34,074 nt of DNA from a virus. The translations under genes and the position numbers were made by a program. The stretch is taken from positions 1 through 34,074 of IMG/VR virus record IMGVR_UViG_3300001533_000851; one strand, 5' to 3'. Shown here in pieces: positions 8,159-17,000 of the stretch (positions are counted from its first letter, which is position 1; every line of letters starts with the position of its first letter). The notes beneath the pieces were generated by a model. That model ran no database searches, was not told the DNA's origin, and saw nothing but the letters and a program-made list of their open reading frames with translations.

Positions 8159-9349
8159 ATGCAACACACATTAAATGAAAATGGTTCTCAGCATATTGCT
8201 GAAACAAAGTCAATGCAGGAAGAACTTAAAAGGTTGTCTGCAACAGGTCAGTCAAGCTCTACAAGTTACCAGCATTCATTTGGTGCATTACCTAATGGGT
8301 ATATGTACAGCTATGGCTTGAAAGGTATTGATCATAGACATGCACTAAAAGCAATCTATGAAGATGGATATGCACAGATGAAGGCAATGTCCACAACAAC
8401 AGGCGGAGCAGGTACAGCTGGATATGCACTTATTCCTGTATATGTAGATTCAAGGATACATGACGAGAGCAGGAAATACACACCACTTGTTGAGCTTATA
8501 CCTAGAGTAACTAATCAGGGTATGACAGCAGATTATAATGTAATCACTGCAAAGGGTGGTGGATATACAGCACTTGAAGATGCTGCACTTCCAGAAACTA
8601 ATGACACATATGTTAGAAGGAGCAAACCAATTAAGTTTTTATATGCAGTTGGTAGGGTAACAGGTCCATCAATGGCAGCAATGCCTAGCTATATGTTACA
8701 GGGCTTCCAGCCAAGCGGAACAGGTATGACAAGCGGAACAGCATTTACACCTGCATCAGCACCAAATGCAAAACAGCTAGAAGTTTTAATAAAAGCTAGA
8801 GCTATGAAGGAGCTTGAAGAAAACTTAATCATTAATGGTGATTCAACCACAGATGCAACCCAGTATGATGGTATTATTGTGCAACAGAGCACAACAAACC
8901 AGCTTGACTTGTCAGCTGCAGCTTTGACATGGGATGATGTAGAAACAGCAGTCAGGTATTCCTATGATGATGGTGGCAGACCTAAGCTAGCAGTTGGTTC
9001 AAGCTCAGTCATTGTTGACCTTAGGAAGATAATGATTGATACATTCAGGTATTCACCAGCTCAACTTAGTGCAGGTGCAGAGTTACCTTTCGGTGTTCCT
9101 GCAAAGATCACACTAGAAACAATGGTTGGACAAATACCAGCAATCCCTTCAATGTTTTTGTCTAATGTAACAGGCTCAAAACAGCTATGGTTCTTAGACA
9201 CAGACTATATTGAGATGAGGGTATTGCAAGATATGACTTATGAGGAACTTGCAAAGACAAACGACAGCCAGAAATTCATGCTGAAAATATATGAATGCTT
9301 AGTTGTTAGAGCACCAGCATTTAACTCATATATAGATAATATCGCTTAG
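8159..9349 (+). CDS. Major capsid protein, HK97-like
   Basis: The 396-residue protein has the size, position (directly after protease/scaffold) and texture of an HK97-fold capsid subunit. The first ~85 residues are polar and helix-prone and end in a Thr/Gly stretch, a likely protease-removed delta region. The body then starts at Y-A-L-I-P-V-Y-V-D-S, followed by a long spine-helix-like segment with L-E-E-N-L-I-I-N-G-D, the usual capsid feature, and a beta-rich C-terminus. A clear GAGGTG ribosome site precedes the ATG. The call rests on order and texture rather than on invariant residues. Confidence 0.8.
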   Translation: MQHTLNENGSQHIAETKSMQEELKRLSATGQSSSTSYQHSFGALPNGYMYSYGLKGIDHRHALKAIYEDGYAQMKAMSTTTGGAGTAGYALIPVYVDSRIHDESRKYTPLVELIPRVTNQGMTADYNVITAKGGGYTALEDAALPETNDTYVRRSKPIKFLYAVGRVTGPSMAAMPSYMLQGFQPSGTGMTSGTAFTPASAPNAKQLEVLIKARAMKELEENLIINGDSTTDATQYDGIIVQQSTTNQLDLSAAALTWDDVETAVRYSYDDGGRPKLAVGSSSVIVDLRKIMIDTFRYSPAQLSAGAELPFGVPAKITLETMVGQIPAIPSMFLSNVTGSKQLWFLDTDYIEMRVLQDMTYEELAKTNDSQKFMLKIYECLVVRAPAFNSYIDNIA

Positions 9350-9359
9350 AGGTGGAAAA

Positions 9360-9677
9360 ATGGGAGCAATAACAGATATTGATGTAACAGAAGTAAATCC
9401 TAATGCAGGTTTAAAAACAGTTGTTGTACAGACAAGAAACACAGTAGATGCTGCTGATACAATTGCAATTACACTTGCAGACTATGGGATTCATGCAACA
9501 GGTCTTTTGATAGTAGAAGGCTGGAAACATACCACAGATAACAGCGTGATTGTTGAAGAAAATCCAACAACTGAAGTATCGGCTGGTGTCTTGACGATAA
9601 CAGTACCATCAGGAACAAATGATGATATGCGTATATATAGGATAACTGGCAGACAGGTTGCAAATGATGTATCTTAA
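9360..9677 (+). CDS. Small capsid-associated (decoration-like) protein
   Basis: This 105-residue, beta-rich, Thr/Val-rich protein lies 10 bases behind the capsid gene with its own GAGGTGG site, and a transcription terminator starts over its stop codon. Small beta proteins in this place are often capsid decoration proteins or spikes made in similar amounts to the capsid. It has no Cys, no signal peptide and no catalytic motif. The function is inferred from position only. Confidence 0.5.
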   Translation: MGAITDIDVTEVNPNAGLKTVVVQTRNTVDAADTIAITLADYGIHATGLLIVEGWKHTTDNSVIVEENPTTEVSAGVLTITVPSGTNDDMRIYRITGRQVANDVS

Positions 9678-9699
9678 ATAGATACATTATATTTTTTTT
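9667..9699 (+). terminator. Hairpin plus T8 terminator behind the capsid genes
   Basis: ATGTATC (9667-9673) pairs with GATACAT (9681-9687) across a 7-base loop that contains the TAA stop of the previous gene. Four bases later comes a run of eight T (9692-9699). This looks like an intrinsic terminator; in archaea the T-run alone may suffice. It would cut down, not necessarily abolish, transcription beyond the highly expressed capsid genes. Confidence 0.6.
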
Positions 9700-9717
9700 A
9701 AATTATAAAAACAAGTA

Positions 9718-9768
9718 GTCCGATAAAGTAGGACACAGCATTGTAGTGGATTATTATGTCCTTACAAT
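9718..9768 (+). other. Structured intergenic element, possible pseudoknot
   Basis: Between the terminator and the next gene are mutually exclusive pairings. GTCC 9718-9721 can pair with GGAC 9731-9734. Alternatively GGACA 9731-9735 pairs with TGTCC 9757-9761 while ATTGTA 9740-9745 pairs with TACAAT 9763-9768, which would form an H-type pseudoknot. It ends 12 bases before the ribosome site of the next gene. Helices are short, so chance cannot be excluded. Confidence 0.3.
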
Positions 9769-9792
9769 GGAAATGACTCAGAGGTGGAAAAT

Positions 9793-11028
9793 ATGGCATT
9801 AAAACGAGTAGGGGTTTTTAACCCTATAACAAGACAGATTTCTGAAACTATTACTGTTTACTCTGATAAAAAAATTCAGTTCAGAGATACAGGTATTTAT
9901 ATCCATTCAAGTGCAGATGGTAAATTATTATTTAGTGCAGATGGTACTGCTGCCGACACATTCAAATTTAATGGTAAGATTACATTTAGTAATGATATTG
10001 TTATGAGTGGCAATCTTACAGTAAATGGTGATTTTGTATTTGGAGATGCGGCAGTTGATAATATGACAATCAATGGAACAGTTACACAACCCATTGAGAT
10101 TGAAGCCACTGAAGTTGCTTATCATCAAACTTTAACAATGCGACCAACAGCTGGTGGTGTTTATGGATTACTTCAAGAGATAACTATAACTGCAACAGGT
10201 GGTGAATCAATAGGTATTGGTGTAGGTTTATCTAATACATCAACTCAACTATTAACAACAGGTATTTATGTATATGGTGCAGCTGGAACAACTATTACAA
10301 ATGGTTTATACATTAATACAGATGGAACAATAACAACAGGTATAAATATTGCTAATGCAACTACAGGTATTGATATTGCAACAGGCGTAACCTATGGACT
10401 TAGGATGGAAGGCACATATACAAATGCAATCAGGATTGTATCAACTACAGCAACAACAGCTCATACAAGTGTAAGGGTACTTAATACTTATACAGGTGAA
10501 ACTGGTTATCATACTGCAGTTATGGGTGCAGCAATATATACACCAGCAACAACAGGGTATGGTGCAGTCATTGGTGTATATGGTGAAGCCAACATAAATG
10601 GTGAGTTCACAGGCGGGACTAACTGGTCATTCGGAGTTAGAGGTACACTTCAACTAACAAATAACACAGTAATTAATAATGGTAGTTCAATCTTTGGTGC
10701 TATAAATGCAAGTATGAAAGATGATGCAACTCCAACATTGACAGCTGGTCATATTTGTGGTATATATGTTGAGAATCTGATTGATGTTAATCTAAGTGCA
10801 ATCACTGGTATTACAGCAATGATATATATGGCAAACAATAGCAGTGCAACTTGTACAATGGACACAGCAATATACTTATATGGTCCAAAAGTAACATACT
10901 TTGCCCAGATATATGATGGTACTGTTTCAGGTTGTATTGTTGCAGATGCAGTTGGTGGAAGTCAATCACATAAAATCAAGATTGACATTGATGGCACAGA
11001 TTTTTATATCCCATGCCACACAGCATAA
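9793..11028 (+). CDS. Beta-rich virion surface protein (fibre/decoration-like)
   Basis: The 411-residue product is low in charge and very rich in Gly, Thr, Ile and Ala. It opens with segments like those of phage surface fibres (S-G-N-L-T-V-N-G-D) and continues in loose strand-turn repeats (T-T-G-I-N-I-A-N-A-T-T-G-I-D-I-A), suggesting a beta-solenoid or beta-prism. It ends in an I-D-G-T-D-F-Y-I-P-C tail. I start it at ATG 9793, six bases behind GAGGTGG; an upstream GTG at 9784 lies inside that site. T-runs flank it on both sides, so it may be a separate transcription unit. No signal peptide. Confidence 0.55.
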   Translation: MALKRVGVFNPITRQISETITVYSDKKIQFRDTGIYIHSSADGKLLFSADGTAADTFKFNGKITFSNDIVMSGNLTVNGDFVFGDAAVDNMTINGTVTQPIEIEATEVAYHQTLTMRPTAGGVYGLLQEITITATGGESIGIGVGLSNTSTQLLTTGIYVYGAAGTTITNGLYINTDGTITTGINIANATTGIDIATGVTYGLRMEGTYTNAIRIVSTTATTAHTSVRVLNTYTGETGYHTAVMGAAIYTPATTGYGAVIGVYGEANINGEFTGGTNWSFGVRGTLQLTNNTVINNGSSIFGAINASMKDDATPTLTAGHICGIYVENLIDVNLSAITGITAMIYMANNSSATCTMDTAIYLYGPKVTYFAQIYDGTVSGCIVADAVGGSQSHKIKIDIDGTDFYIPCHTA

Positions 11029-11032
11029 ATTT

Positions 11033-11047
11033 TATATTTTTTTTAAA
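11033..11047 (+). terminator. T8-run terminator
   Basis: Eight consecutive T (11037-11044) within TATATTTTTTTTAAA follow the surface-protein stop by a few bases. The same 15-mer occurs behind the capsid genes at 9688-9702. A weak 4 bp stem (ATGC/GCAT at the gene end) precedes it. Oligo-T tracts are the main signal for archaeal termination. Confidence 0.45.
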
Positions 11048-11085
11048 ATATCAAAAACTAAAAAAACTTATAGGGTGAAACAAAT

Positions 11086-11403
11086 ATGAAACTAAATATA
11101 CTAGAAAGATTAACTTTGCTTAATATTTTGCCAGAAGAAAACAATTATGTAACTCTAAAAATAATTGGAGAGCTAAAAAAAGATTTGAGTTTTACGGAAG
11201 AAGAGATTAAAAGATATAAATTTAAAAACTTTGAAGATGGAAGGGTTACATGGGATATGAAAGCAGATGATGAGAAAGATATTAATATCGGAGAAAAGGC
11301 ATCTGATATTATTAAAGAAAGTCTAAATAAATTAAATGATCAGAAAAAACTTAAAGAGCAACATCTAACTGTATATGAAAGATTTGTTGAAAAGGGAGTA
11401 TAA
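11086..11403 (+). CDS. Conserved-looking small phage protein, function unknown
   Basis: This 105-residue acidic, helical protein follows a GGGTGA ribosome site. It reads as a two-part helical protein, the second part including I-N-I-G-E-K-A-S-D-I-I and a final Y-E-R-F-V-E-K. I have the impression of a family common in tailed phages near the capsid genes, but cannot name it. It contains no Cys and no membrane segment. A role in head assembly or as a small chaperone would fit its place, as inference only. Confidence 0.5.
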   Translation: MKLNILERLTLLNILPEENNYVTLKIIGELKKDLSFTEEEIKRYKFKNFEDGRVTWDMKADDEKDINIGEKASDIIKESLNKLNDQKKLKEQHLTVYERFVEKGV

Positions 11404-11407
11404 TAAA

Positions 11408-11611
11408 ATGCCAATTATAGGAAAATTACCAAACGGAAAAAATATTATTAAAGGTGGTTTTAACTTAAATAATGATATGAATATTTTAAAAGGTGTTGTT
11501 CAATCTAGTTTAGAAAAAGTTGGATTCAGATTTAATGATTCTAAAATAGATAAAGTTAAGACTGAACCAAAACCAAAGCGTAAATATATTAAAAAGACCA
11601 CCAAAACATAA
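11408..11611 (+). CDS. 67-residue basic-tailed protein, unknown
   Basis: I start this at ATG 11408, five bases behind the previous stop and 10 behind a GGGAG site; the frame is open further upstream to ATG 11375 but that would overlap the previous gene by 29 bases. The product has a short beta-like N-terminus (M-P-I-I-G-K-L-P-N-G-K-N) and a Lys/Arg-rich C-terminal tail (P-K-P-K-R-K-Y-I-K-K), which may contact DNA. No family recognised. Confidence 0.45.
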   Translation: MPIIGKLPNGKNIIKGGFNLNNDMNILKGVVQSSLEKVGFRFNDSKIDKVKTEPKPKRKYIKKTTKT

Positions 11612-11643
11612 TATAACTCAGAACTTAACGAAGGTGATATAAT

Positions 11644-12030
11644 ATGAGAAAGTATAGTATGATTAAAGTATATAGTGGTGCTGCAAATGTAAGTGGCAAT
11701 GCAACAGGTTATTCTAATAGGGCAGTAATTGGTAAAATCCATGCAATTGTTGTTAAATATGACTCAAGCTCAAGTGCATTAACAGACATTGAGATTAAAG
11801 ATACATTTACAAGTCTTGATATTCTTGACATTGATAATTCAAACACCAATTCAATATATACTCCCAGAGTACCATGTATGGATTATCAGGGCAATATATT
11901 ATATTATGAAGCAACTGATGCTAAATGGATACCTGAACCTATACCTATAATGGGGTTGATCTCTTTAGGTATTACTAATCAAACACAGGGCAAAGGTGTT
12001 ACTATTTATTTACTTGTTGAAGAATATTAA
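11644..12030 (+). CDS. Beta-sandwich structural protein, virion-associated
   Basis: This 128-residue protein is beta-rich (K-I-H-A-I-V-V-K-Y-D) with an Ala/Gly/Asn-rich start, low charge and no catalytic residues. It follows a clear GGTGAT site and is translationally linked to the next gene, whose ATG lies one base behind its stop. The texture matches small phage capsid-vertex or fibre-base proteins found between capsid and adaptor genes. Function is inferred. Confidence 0.45.
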   Translation: MRKYSMIKVYSGAANVSGNATGYSNRAVIGKIHAIVVKYDSSSSALTDIEIKDTFTSLDILDIDNSNTNSIYTPRVPCMDYQGNILYYEATDAKWIPEPIPIMGLISLGITNQTQGKGVTIYLLVEEY

Positions 12031-12031
12031 A

Positions 12032-12418
12032 ATGTTATTTAAAAATATTGGAGAACAAAAGAAAATAAGGCTAGACGAGAATCCTTATAGGTGGGTAACT
12101 GTTAAAACTTATGATTATATAGACCTGCCTGAGCTTAGAGGATTAAGTTTAGGTTTTGAGAAAGTCAAAGTCCAAGAATATAAAGAAGATAAACTCATTG
12201 AAAAATTGCCAGATCCAGAAGTAGTATTGCCTGATAATGATTTTTATAATGAGCTTATATCAATAAAAGGTATAGGTCATAAAACTGCAAAAGATATAAT
12301 AGCAGCATACCCAATAAAGGCTGAATTATTAGAAGCCATAAAATTAAATAAAGAACTTCCATTTAGGGAGAATATTGACAACAAACTAATTAAAAACTTT
12401 TACAATGAAAAAGAATGA
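12032..12418 (+). CDS. Head-associated protein with helix-hairpin-helix motif
   Basis: The 128-residue protein carries a helix-hairpin-helix at about residues 83-96 (I-S-I-K-G-I-G-H-K-T-A-K-D-I), a motif that usually binds DNA backbone non-specifically. The first 70 residues are beta-like and charged. I start at ATG 12032, right behind the preceding stop; the frame is open to 11996 but that stretch reads as the other gene. Small HhH proteins of this size occur in phage head-tail regions. The exact job is unknown. Confidence 0.55.
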   Translation: MLFKNIGEQKKIRLDENPYRWVTVKTYDYIDLPELRGLSLGFEKVKVQEYKEDKLIEKLPDPEVVLPDNDFYNELISIKGIGHKTAKDIIAAYPIKAELLEAIKLNKELPFRENIDNKLIKNFYNEKE

Positions 12419-12680
12419 TACAAATGCAGTTATTATTGAAAGGATAGATAATTTAAAAGATTATTGTAAAGATAGATTTGATAAAAATGAAATACAATTT
12501 AAATATATTAATGAAGTAATACAAAAGCATGGTTTATTGATTAATACTCTTAAATCAAACCAAGACAATTATATTGAATTTGGAAAAGTAAATAAGAAAG
12601 ATGGGCAATGGGTATGGAATGCTTTTCTTTCAGTTATGGTGATTATTATTATGATTTTAACATTATATCAAGGTGTGTAA
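12405..12680 (+). CDS. Tail-anchored coiled-coil membrane protein (XhlA/holin-like)
   Basis: The 91-residue product has a long amphipathic, coiled-coil-like N-terminal half and one hydrophobic helix (about residues 69-88) near the C-terminus after the pair W-V-W. This layout is that of XhlA-type phage membrane proteins, which can help lysis. It overlaps the HhH gene by 14 bases and precedes the adaptor gene by 3. In an archaeal virus a peptidoglycan lysis role need not apply; a membrane anchor of unknown purpose is the safe reading. Confidence 0.45.
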   Translation: MKKNDTNAVIIERIDNLKDYCKDRFDKNEIQFKYINEVIQKHGLLINTLKSNQDNYIEFGKVNKKDGQWVWNAFLSVMVIIIMILTLYQGV

Positions 12681-12683
12681 AAT

Positions 12684-13514
12684 ATGCCAAGTTACATCAC
12701 AGCAACACAAGTAAGAGGAAGGTCAGGGATACCAACTAGTCTTATGACTGATGCAGAGATAAATACTATTATAGACCAAGTTGAATCAGAGATGGAACGA
12801 TATTTAAATACTGCTCTCACACCAAGAACCAATATTGACATTCTTGATGGTAATGGCACAGAGATAATATTTACACAGAAAAATCCACTTCTTAAAGTAA
12901 TATCGATAGAATGCAATGATAGTTCGATAGATGCAGATGATGTTTATGTGCATGAGCCAAGCGGTGAGATCTATCTGGGTGATAATGCGTCTGCATCATA
13001 CTGGACAAATGGCAAGAACAACACATTTATTAAATATATATATGGTATGCAGGAAGAAGATCTAAGCACAACAACAGATACAAGTGCGGATGTTGTTGCA
13101 GGGACTTCTGTCAGTATTGGAGTAACAAGTAGCTCATCATTTGCAGTTAATGACTGGGTTAAGATTAAAGGTATGGATGGATACAAAGAAGTATTTAAGA
13201 TTAGTGCAATTACAGATTCAACACATATAACAGCTGATCAGCTTATTGCACCACATGAAAGTGGAAGTATGATCATTAAGATGCGGCTTCCACAGACTAT
13301 AAAGAATTATATGCTGAATGAAGCAAGCATTGCTGTTGCAATAACAGCGATTGGCGAAACATACACATTCAATGCGTCATATCAGTTGGGTGAGCTTCAG
13401 GTTACAAAGGGTGTTCCTTACACACATTGGCGTGAGAGTGTTGAAAAACTAATGAAAGAACGAGCAAGATTACAGAATATGATAAAACCAAGACCAGTAA
13501 TTATGGTACAATAA
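12684..13514 (+). CDS. Head-tail adaptor (gp6/gp15-like) with domain insertion
   Basis: The first ~120 residues show the adaptor pattern: V-R-G-R-S-G-I, then acidic helices (D-A-E-I-N-T-I-I-D-Q-V-E) and a beta segment; the last ~75 residues are helical and basic. Such proteins form the ring beneath the portal. Between about residues 129 and 197 lies a Ser/Thr-rich beta stretch (F-A-V-N-D-W-V-K-I-K-G) that looks like an inserted SH3/KOW-like module and makes it longer (276) than common adaptors (~100-200). AAGGTGTG precedes the ATG. Confidence 0.7.
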   Translation: MPSYITATQVRGRSGIPTSLMTDAEINTIIDQVESEMERYLNTALTPRTNIDILDGNGTEIIFTQKNPLLKVISIECNDSSIDADDVYVHEPSGEIYLGDNASASYWTNGKNNTFIKYIYGMQEEDLSTTTDTSADVVAGTSVSIGVTSSSSFAVNDWVKIKGMDGYKEVFKISAITDSTHITADQLIAPHESGSMIIKMRLPQTIKNYMLNEASIAVAITAIGETYTFNASYQLGELQVTKGVPYTHWRESVEKLMKERARLQNMIKPRPVIMVQ

Positions 13515-13515
13515 A

Positions 13516-13749
13516 ATGGCATGGGAAGAATTAACAGCAGCTGAAAAAGGATATATTGGTGGCTTTCTTGATGGAGAGGGGTGTATAACTTATTGTACTT
13601 CACCACAAGGGAATGTGTATGCAAGAGTTTGTTTTTATAATACAAACAAAGAGATTATTGATTGGATTGCAGATGTGTTTGATGAGATTACAACAAAAAG
13701 AGGAATTGATAGAAGAAGAACATTAATGAACAAGGGTGGTCAAAATTAG
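13516..13749 (+). pseudogene. LAGLIDADG homing endonuclease fragment
   Basis: The 77-residue frame starts with the LAGLIDADG helix in the form Y-I-G-G-F-L-D-G-E-G (residues 13-22), with E21 in the catalytic acid position, and continues with Y-A-R-V-C-F-Y-N-T-N, typical of the same fold. Then it stops: free-standing LAGLIDADG enzymes normally need 130 residues or more. It starts one base behind the adaptor stop and its end overlaps the next gene by 14 bases. It is best read as a truncated homing endonuclease left in the intergenic site; a functional dimeric mini-domain is less likely. Confidence 0.7.
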
Positions 13750-14098
13750 TTGGGATGATACAAAAGAGCCTTATGATGGAACAAATGATGATGTTTCACT
13801 AATTAAGGCATCAGACTGGAACTCAATGGTTACTGACCAGAAACTAAGAGCCATTATCGGAGTAGAAGATAAAAGGGGAGCTGACTGTTCAGGATCTGAC
13901 AGTGCATTAAATAGGGTTTTGACTCTTGCAAATACTACATTGACAGATAAGGTATTTGTATTTGTAAATGGTCTAATATTACATAGTGCAGATGTAACAA
14001 TAAGCCATTTATCTGCAAGTTCAACAGTTACATTTTTAAATGCAGTATGGGATACAGATTATATAAAATGTATAAAGGTTCAACTAGAGGCTGAATAA
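13736..14098 (+). CDS. Small fibre/virion protein
   Basis: The 120-residue product starts at GTG 13736, the only start available behind a stop at 13727-13729. Its opening (residues 1-12, W-D-D near position 6) and a later A-S-D-W-N-S-M-V pattern are typical of phage tail- or head-fibre N-terminal regions; the rest is beta-rich and low in charge. Its own ribosome site seems to have been disturbed by the endonuclease fragment that overlaps it, so translation may be coupled to that fragment. Function inferred from texture and position. Confidence 0.45.
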   Translation: MVKISWDDTKEPYDGTNDDVSLIKASDWNSMVTDQKLRAIIGVEDKRGADCSGSDSALNRVLTLANTTLTDKVFVFVNGLILHSADVTISHLSASSTVTFLNAVWDTDYIKCIKVQLEAE

Positions 14099-14099
14099 A

Positions 14100-17000
14100 A
14101 TGAATAAATTAAACATTTTAATGATTGTTATGCTAATAAGTATGATTGGCTTAGTCTTTGCAATACCATTCACACCTCAAGGTGATATTGATATGAAATG
14201 GACATATGATATTATAAATGTCCCTAACTTAAATATAACTAATATTTATGCTAATTACACATATTCTGAATTTATTAATGCAACAGGTATTAATGTAAAT
14301 GGTACAATTACAGCAGATGAGTTTCAGGGCAATTTAAACTGGACTTATTTACAAAATTATCCTGATAGTTGTCCAGCTGGTTATGCAGTTACACAGATAA
14401 ATGATACTTTAACTTGCAGTGATTATTGGGTTGATGTTACAGGCGACACTATGACAGGTGATTTAGTTATACAAGCACATTTAAATGTAACAGAGAATGT
14501 AACAACTAATAACTGGTTTAGGGGTTTATTTAACTGGAGTATATTCCCTGATGTTTCAAGGTTTTATTTAACTTTTACTGGATCAGACTTAATATTTAAT
14601 GAAAGTAAACTAAATGATACAATCAATACAACAGTTAATCTACATGAACATTGGGTGAATGAATCTGGCGATACTATGACTGGTGATTTATTTTTTAATT
14701 TTTCAGGAATAAATGATATTGAAATAGTTAATAATGTCGAAACTATGTATAGTGGAATTAATACAACAGGTATTAATATAAAAAGTTCTGGAAATGATTT
14801 AGCTAATTTTGGAAAAATTGGAGGAACAAATGCAGTAAGTCTCTTAATAAATGCAGAATATAATACTTATAATTCAGGAATTGGATTATTTAATGGAACA
14901 AGTCAGGTGCTTGTTAATTGGTTAAGTTATTATGGACTTGATTTATATAATCCAATAACGGGAGTTATTGCAATTAGATTAGATGCAACAGATGGGCATA
15001 TTAATGCTACTGGGAATATTTATGATAATAATAATAGAGTATGCACAGCAATTAATGGCGAGTGTGAGAATTTAACAACTAATGCAAGTAATATTTTAAA
15101 TGAATATTGGGTTAATGAATCAGGCGATACTATGACTGGAAACTTGATAATTAATGCTGAGTTATATGTAGAAGATAATATATTAATCAGTGATAAAAAA
15201 GAAACTAATTACCGAGATGTATATTTTCCCGTGAGTGGATTCATTAATTATTTTAATAATACTGATAATCAATCTGTTGTTATTGGAACAGCTGATTTAT
15301 CTGCGATTAGTCCCAACTCACAATTACCATTCATTAAATTAATTAAACAAGACGGGGGTATGACACCTTTTTTTTATATAACAGATACCGATACAAAAAC
15401 CAATATTATTGAAATATCAGATGATATAATAATGGGTGATTTAGGACAATATGGTAATAATCTTATACCAAGCACAGGTGGTTCAATTGTGGTTATTGGT
15501 GAAACTAATGGAACACACGGGTTTGCTGATTTTCAATATGAACCTATAAGGGGTTTAACATTGGGAAATCAATTATCAGAAAATACAAGTAATTTTAATA
15601 TGGTTGGTGGAAGTGTAAGTGGTGGTAATTTAAGGATTGCAACCAATAATAATTATGCTGTAGTTGACATATCACAAGAAAATAATTTAATAAGTATTGG
15701 TGATAATAGTTATGAAATACCACTAAATTATTATTCTAAAACAGAAGGTGTTATACTTGATGTTCAACCATCTAATAAAACTTTTTATGTAAAACAAAAT
15801 ACAACTCTTGGGTTATCAGATTACTTATCACCACATATTAGATTTAAACAAGATAATTATGATGATATATCTTTTAATAATATTGAAAGATTTGTTGTTA
15901 GAAGTAAAGAAAATAATGGTGCTGTGCTTAATATGTTATTTTATGATTCTAACAATGTTAGTGAGGGTAATAAAGTTATATTTCACAAATCTGAAGGTAA
16001 TGAAAAAGCTAATGATACATTAAATATAGGTTCAATGGAATGGAAGGCATATAATGGCAGTGAATATATATCCTCTGCTAAAATGGATGTGAAAGTTAGT
16101 GGAACAATAGATGGCGATACTGTTCCAACAGATATTATTTATTCAGTTAGAGAAAAAGATGGAAATATGGATACATTATTAACATTGGCAAATGAATATT
16201 CTGTTGCTGTTGGTAATTATCAAAATAGTATAAGACCTGAGCATACTTTAGAATTATTTAATTATGGTGATAGTTCTAATAAATTTGTTGTTAGAAGAAA
16301 TGATGGTGGTTATACTGATAGTGGCTATCTAATGATTGATAACCCAGCAAGGAATCAGGCAAGGATACAATTTCCTACGAATAGCACAGCTGGTGGACCA
16401 TATGGTAATGGGATGTTGCTTATTGGTGGTGGTTATGGGAATTTAAGTAGTCCAACATTTGTAGAATTTATGAGGATTAATGCTGTAGATGTTGTTCCTG
16501 CAAATGTTCAGCCACAGTTTGGTTTTAATACGAGGAATAATCCATCTGAATTTTTCCACTTAAAAGCAAGTAATCAACCTGCAAATATTAGATTAGAAGT
16601 GGATTCATCTAATCAGTTCACATCAGGTTTAAGGTTCTTTGAATCAACAACTGACAGGGGTGGTGTATTATTTAATTCGAGTAATGATGATATAGTAATT
16701 AGTTCATATCAAGGTTCGACATATGGTGTAATCCCATCTTTGACATTTAATGGCGATGAAATTATTATTGGAGATAGAAGTATAGGTTCAGTTGGATATA
16801 AATTAATATTTGATGCAAATATGACACAAAGTTCACCTATTATAGTATTTAGGAATAATTTGGTAGAAGAAGGGTATATCCAATATTTTATGGATAGTAG
16901 GATGTTAATAAAAATGAATAATGAAAATCATTCAATAGACCTTGAATCTGACAATATTAATATTAATGGAAAAATAACAAATATATCTGGTAATCTGAGT

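Noticed and set aside
12405-12680. Confident XhlA-type lysis gene
   Set aside because: Only the general layout (coiled coil plus one membrane helix) fits; no lysin is nearby and an archaeal host would lack the usual wall, so it is kept as a membrane protein of uncertain role.
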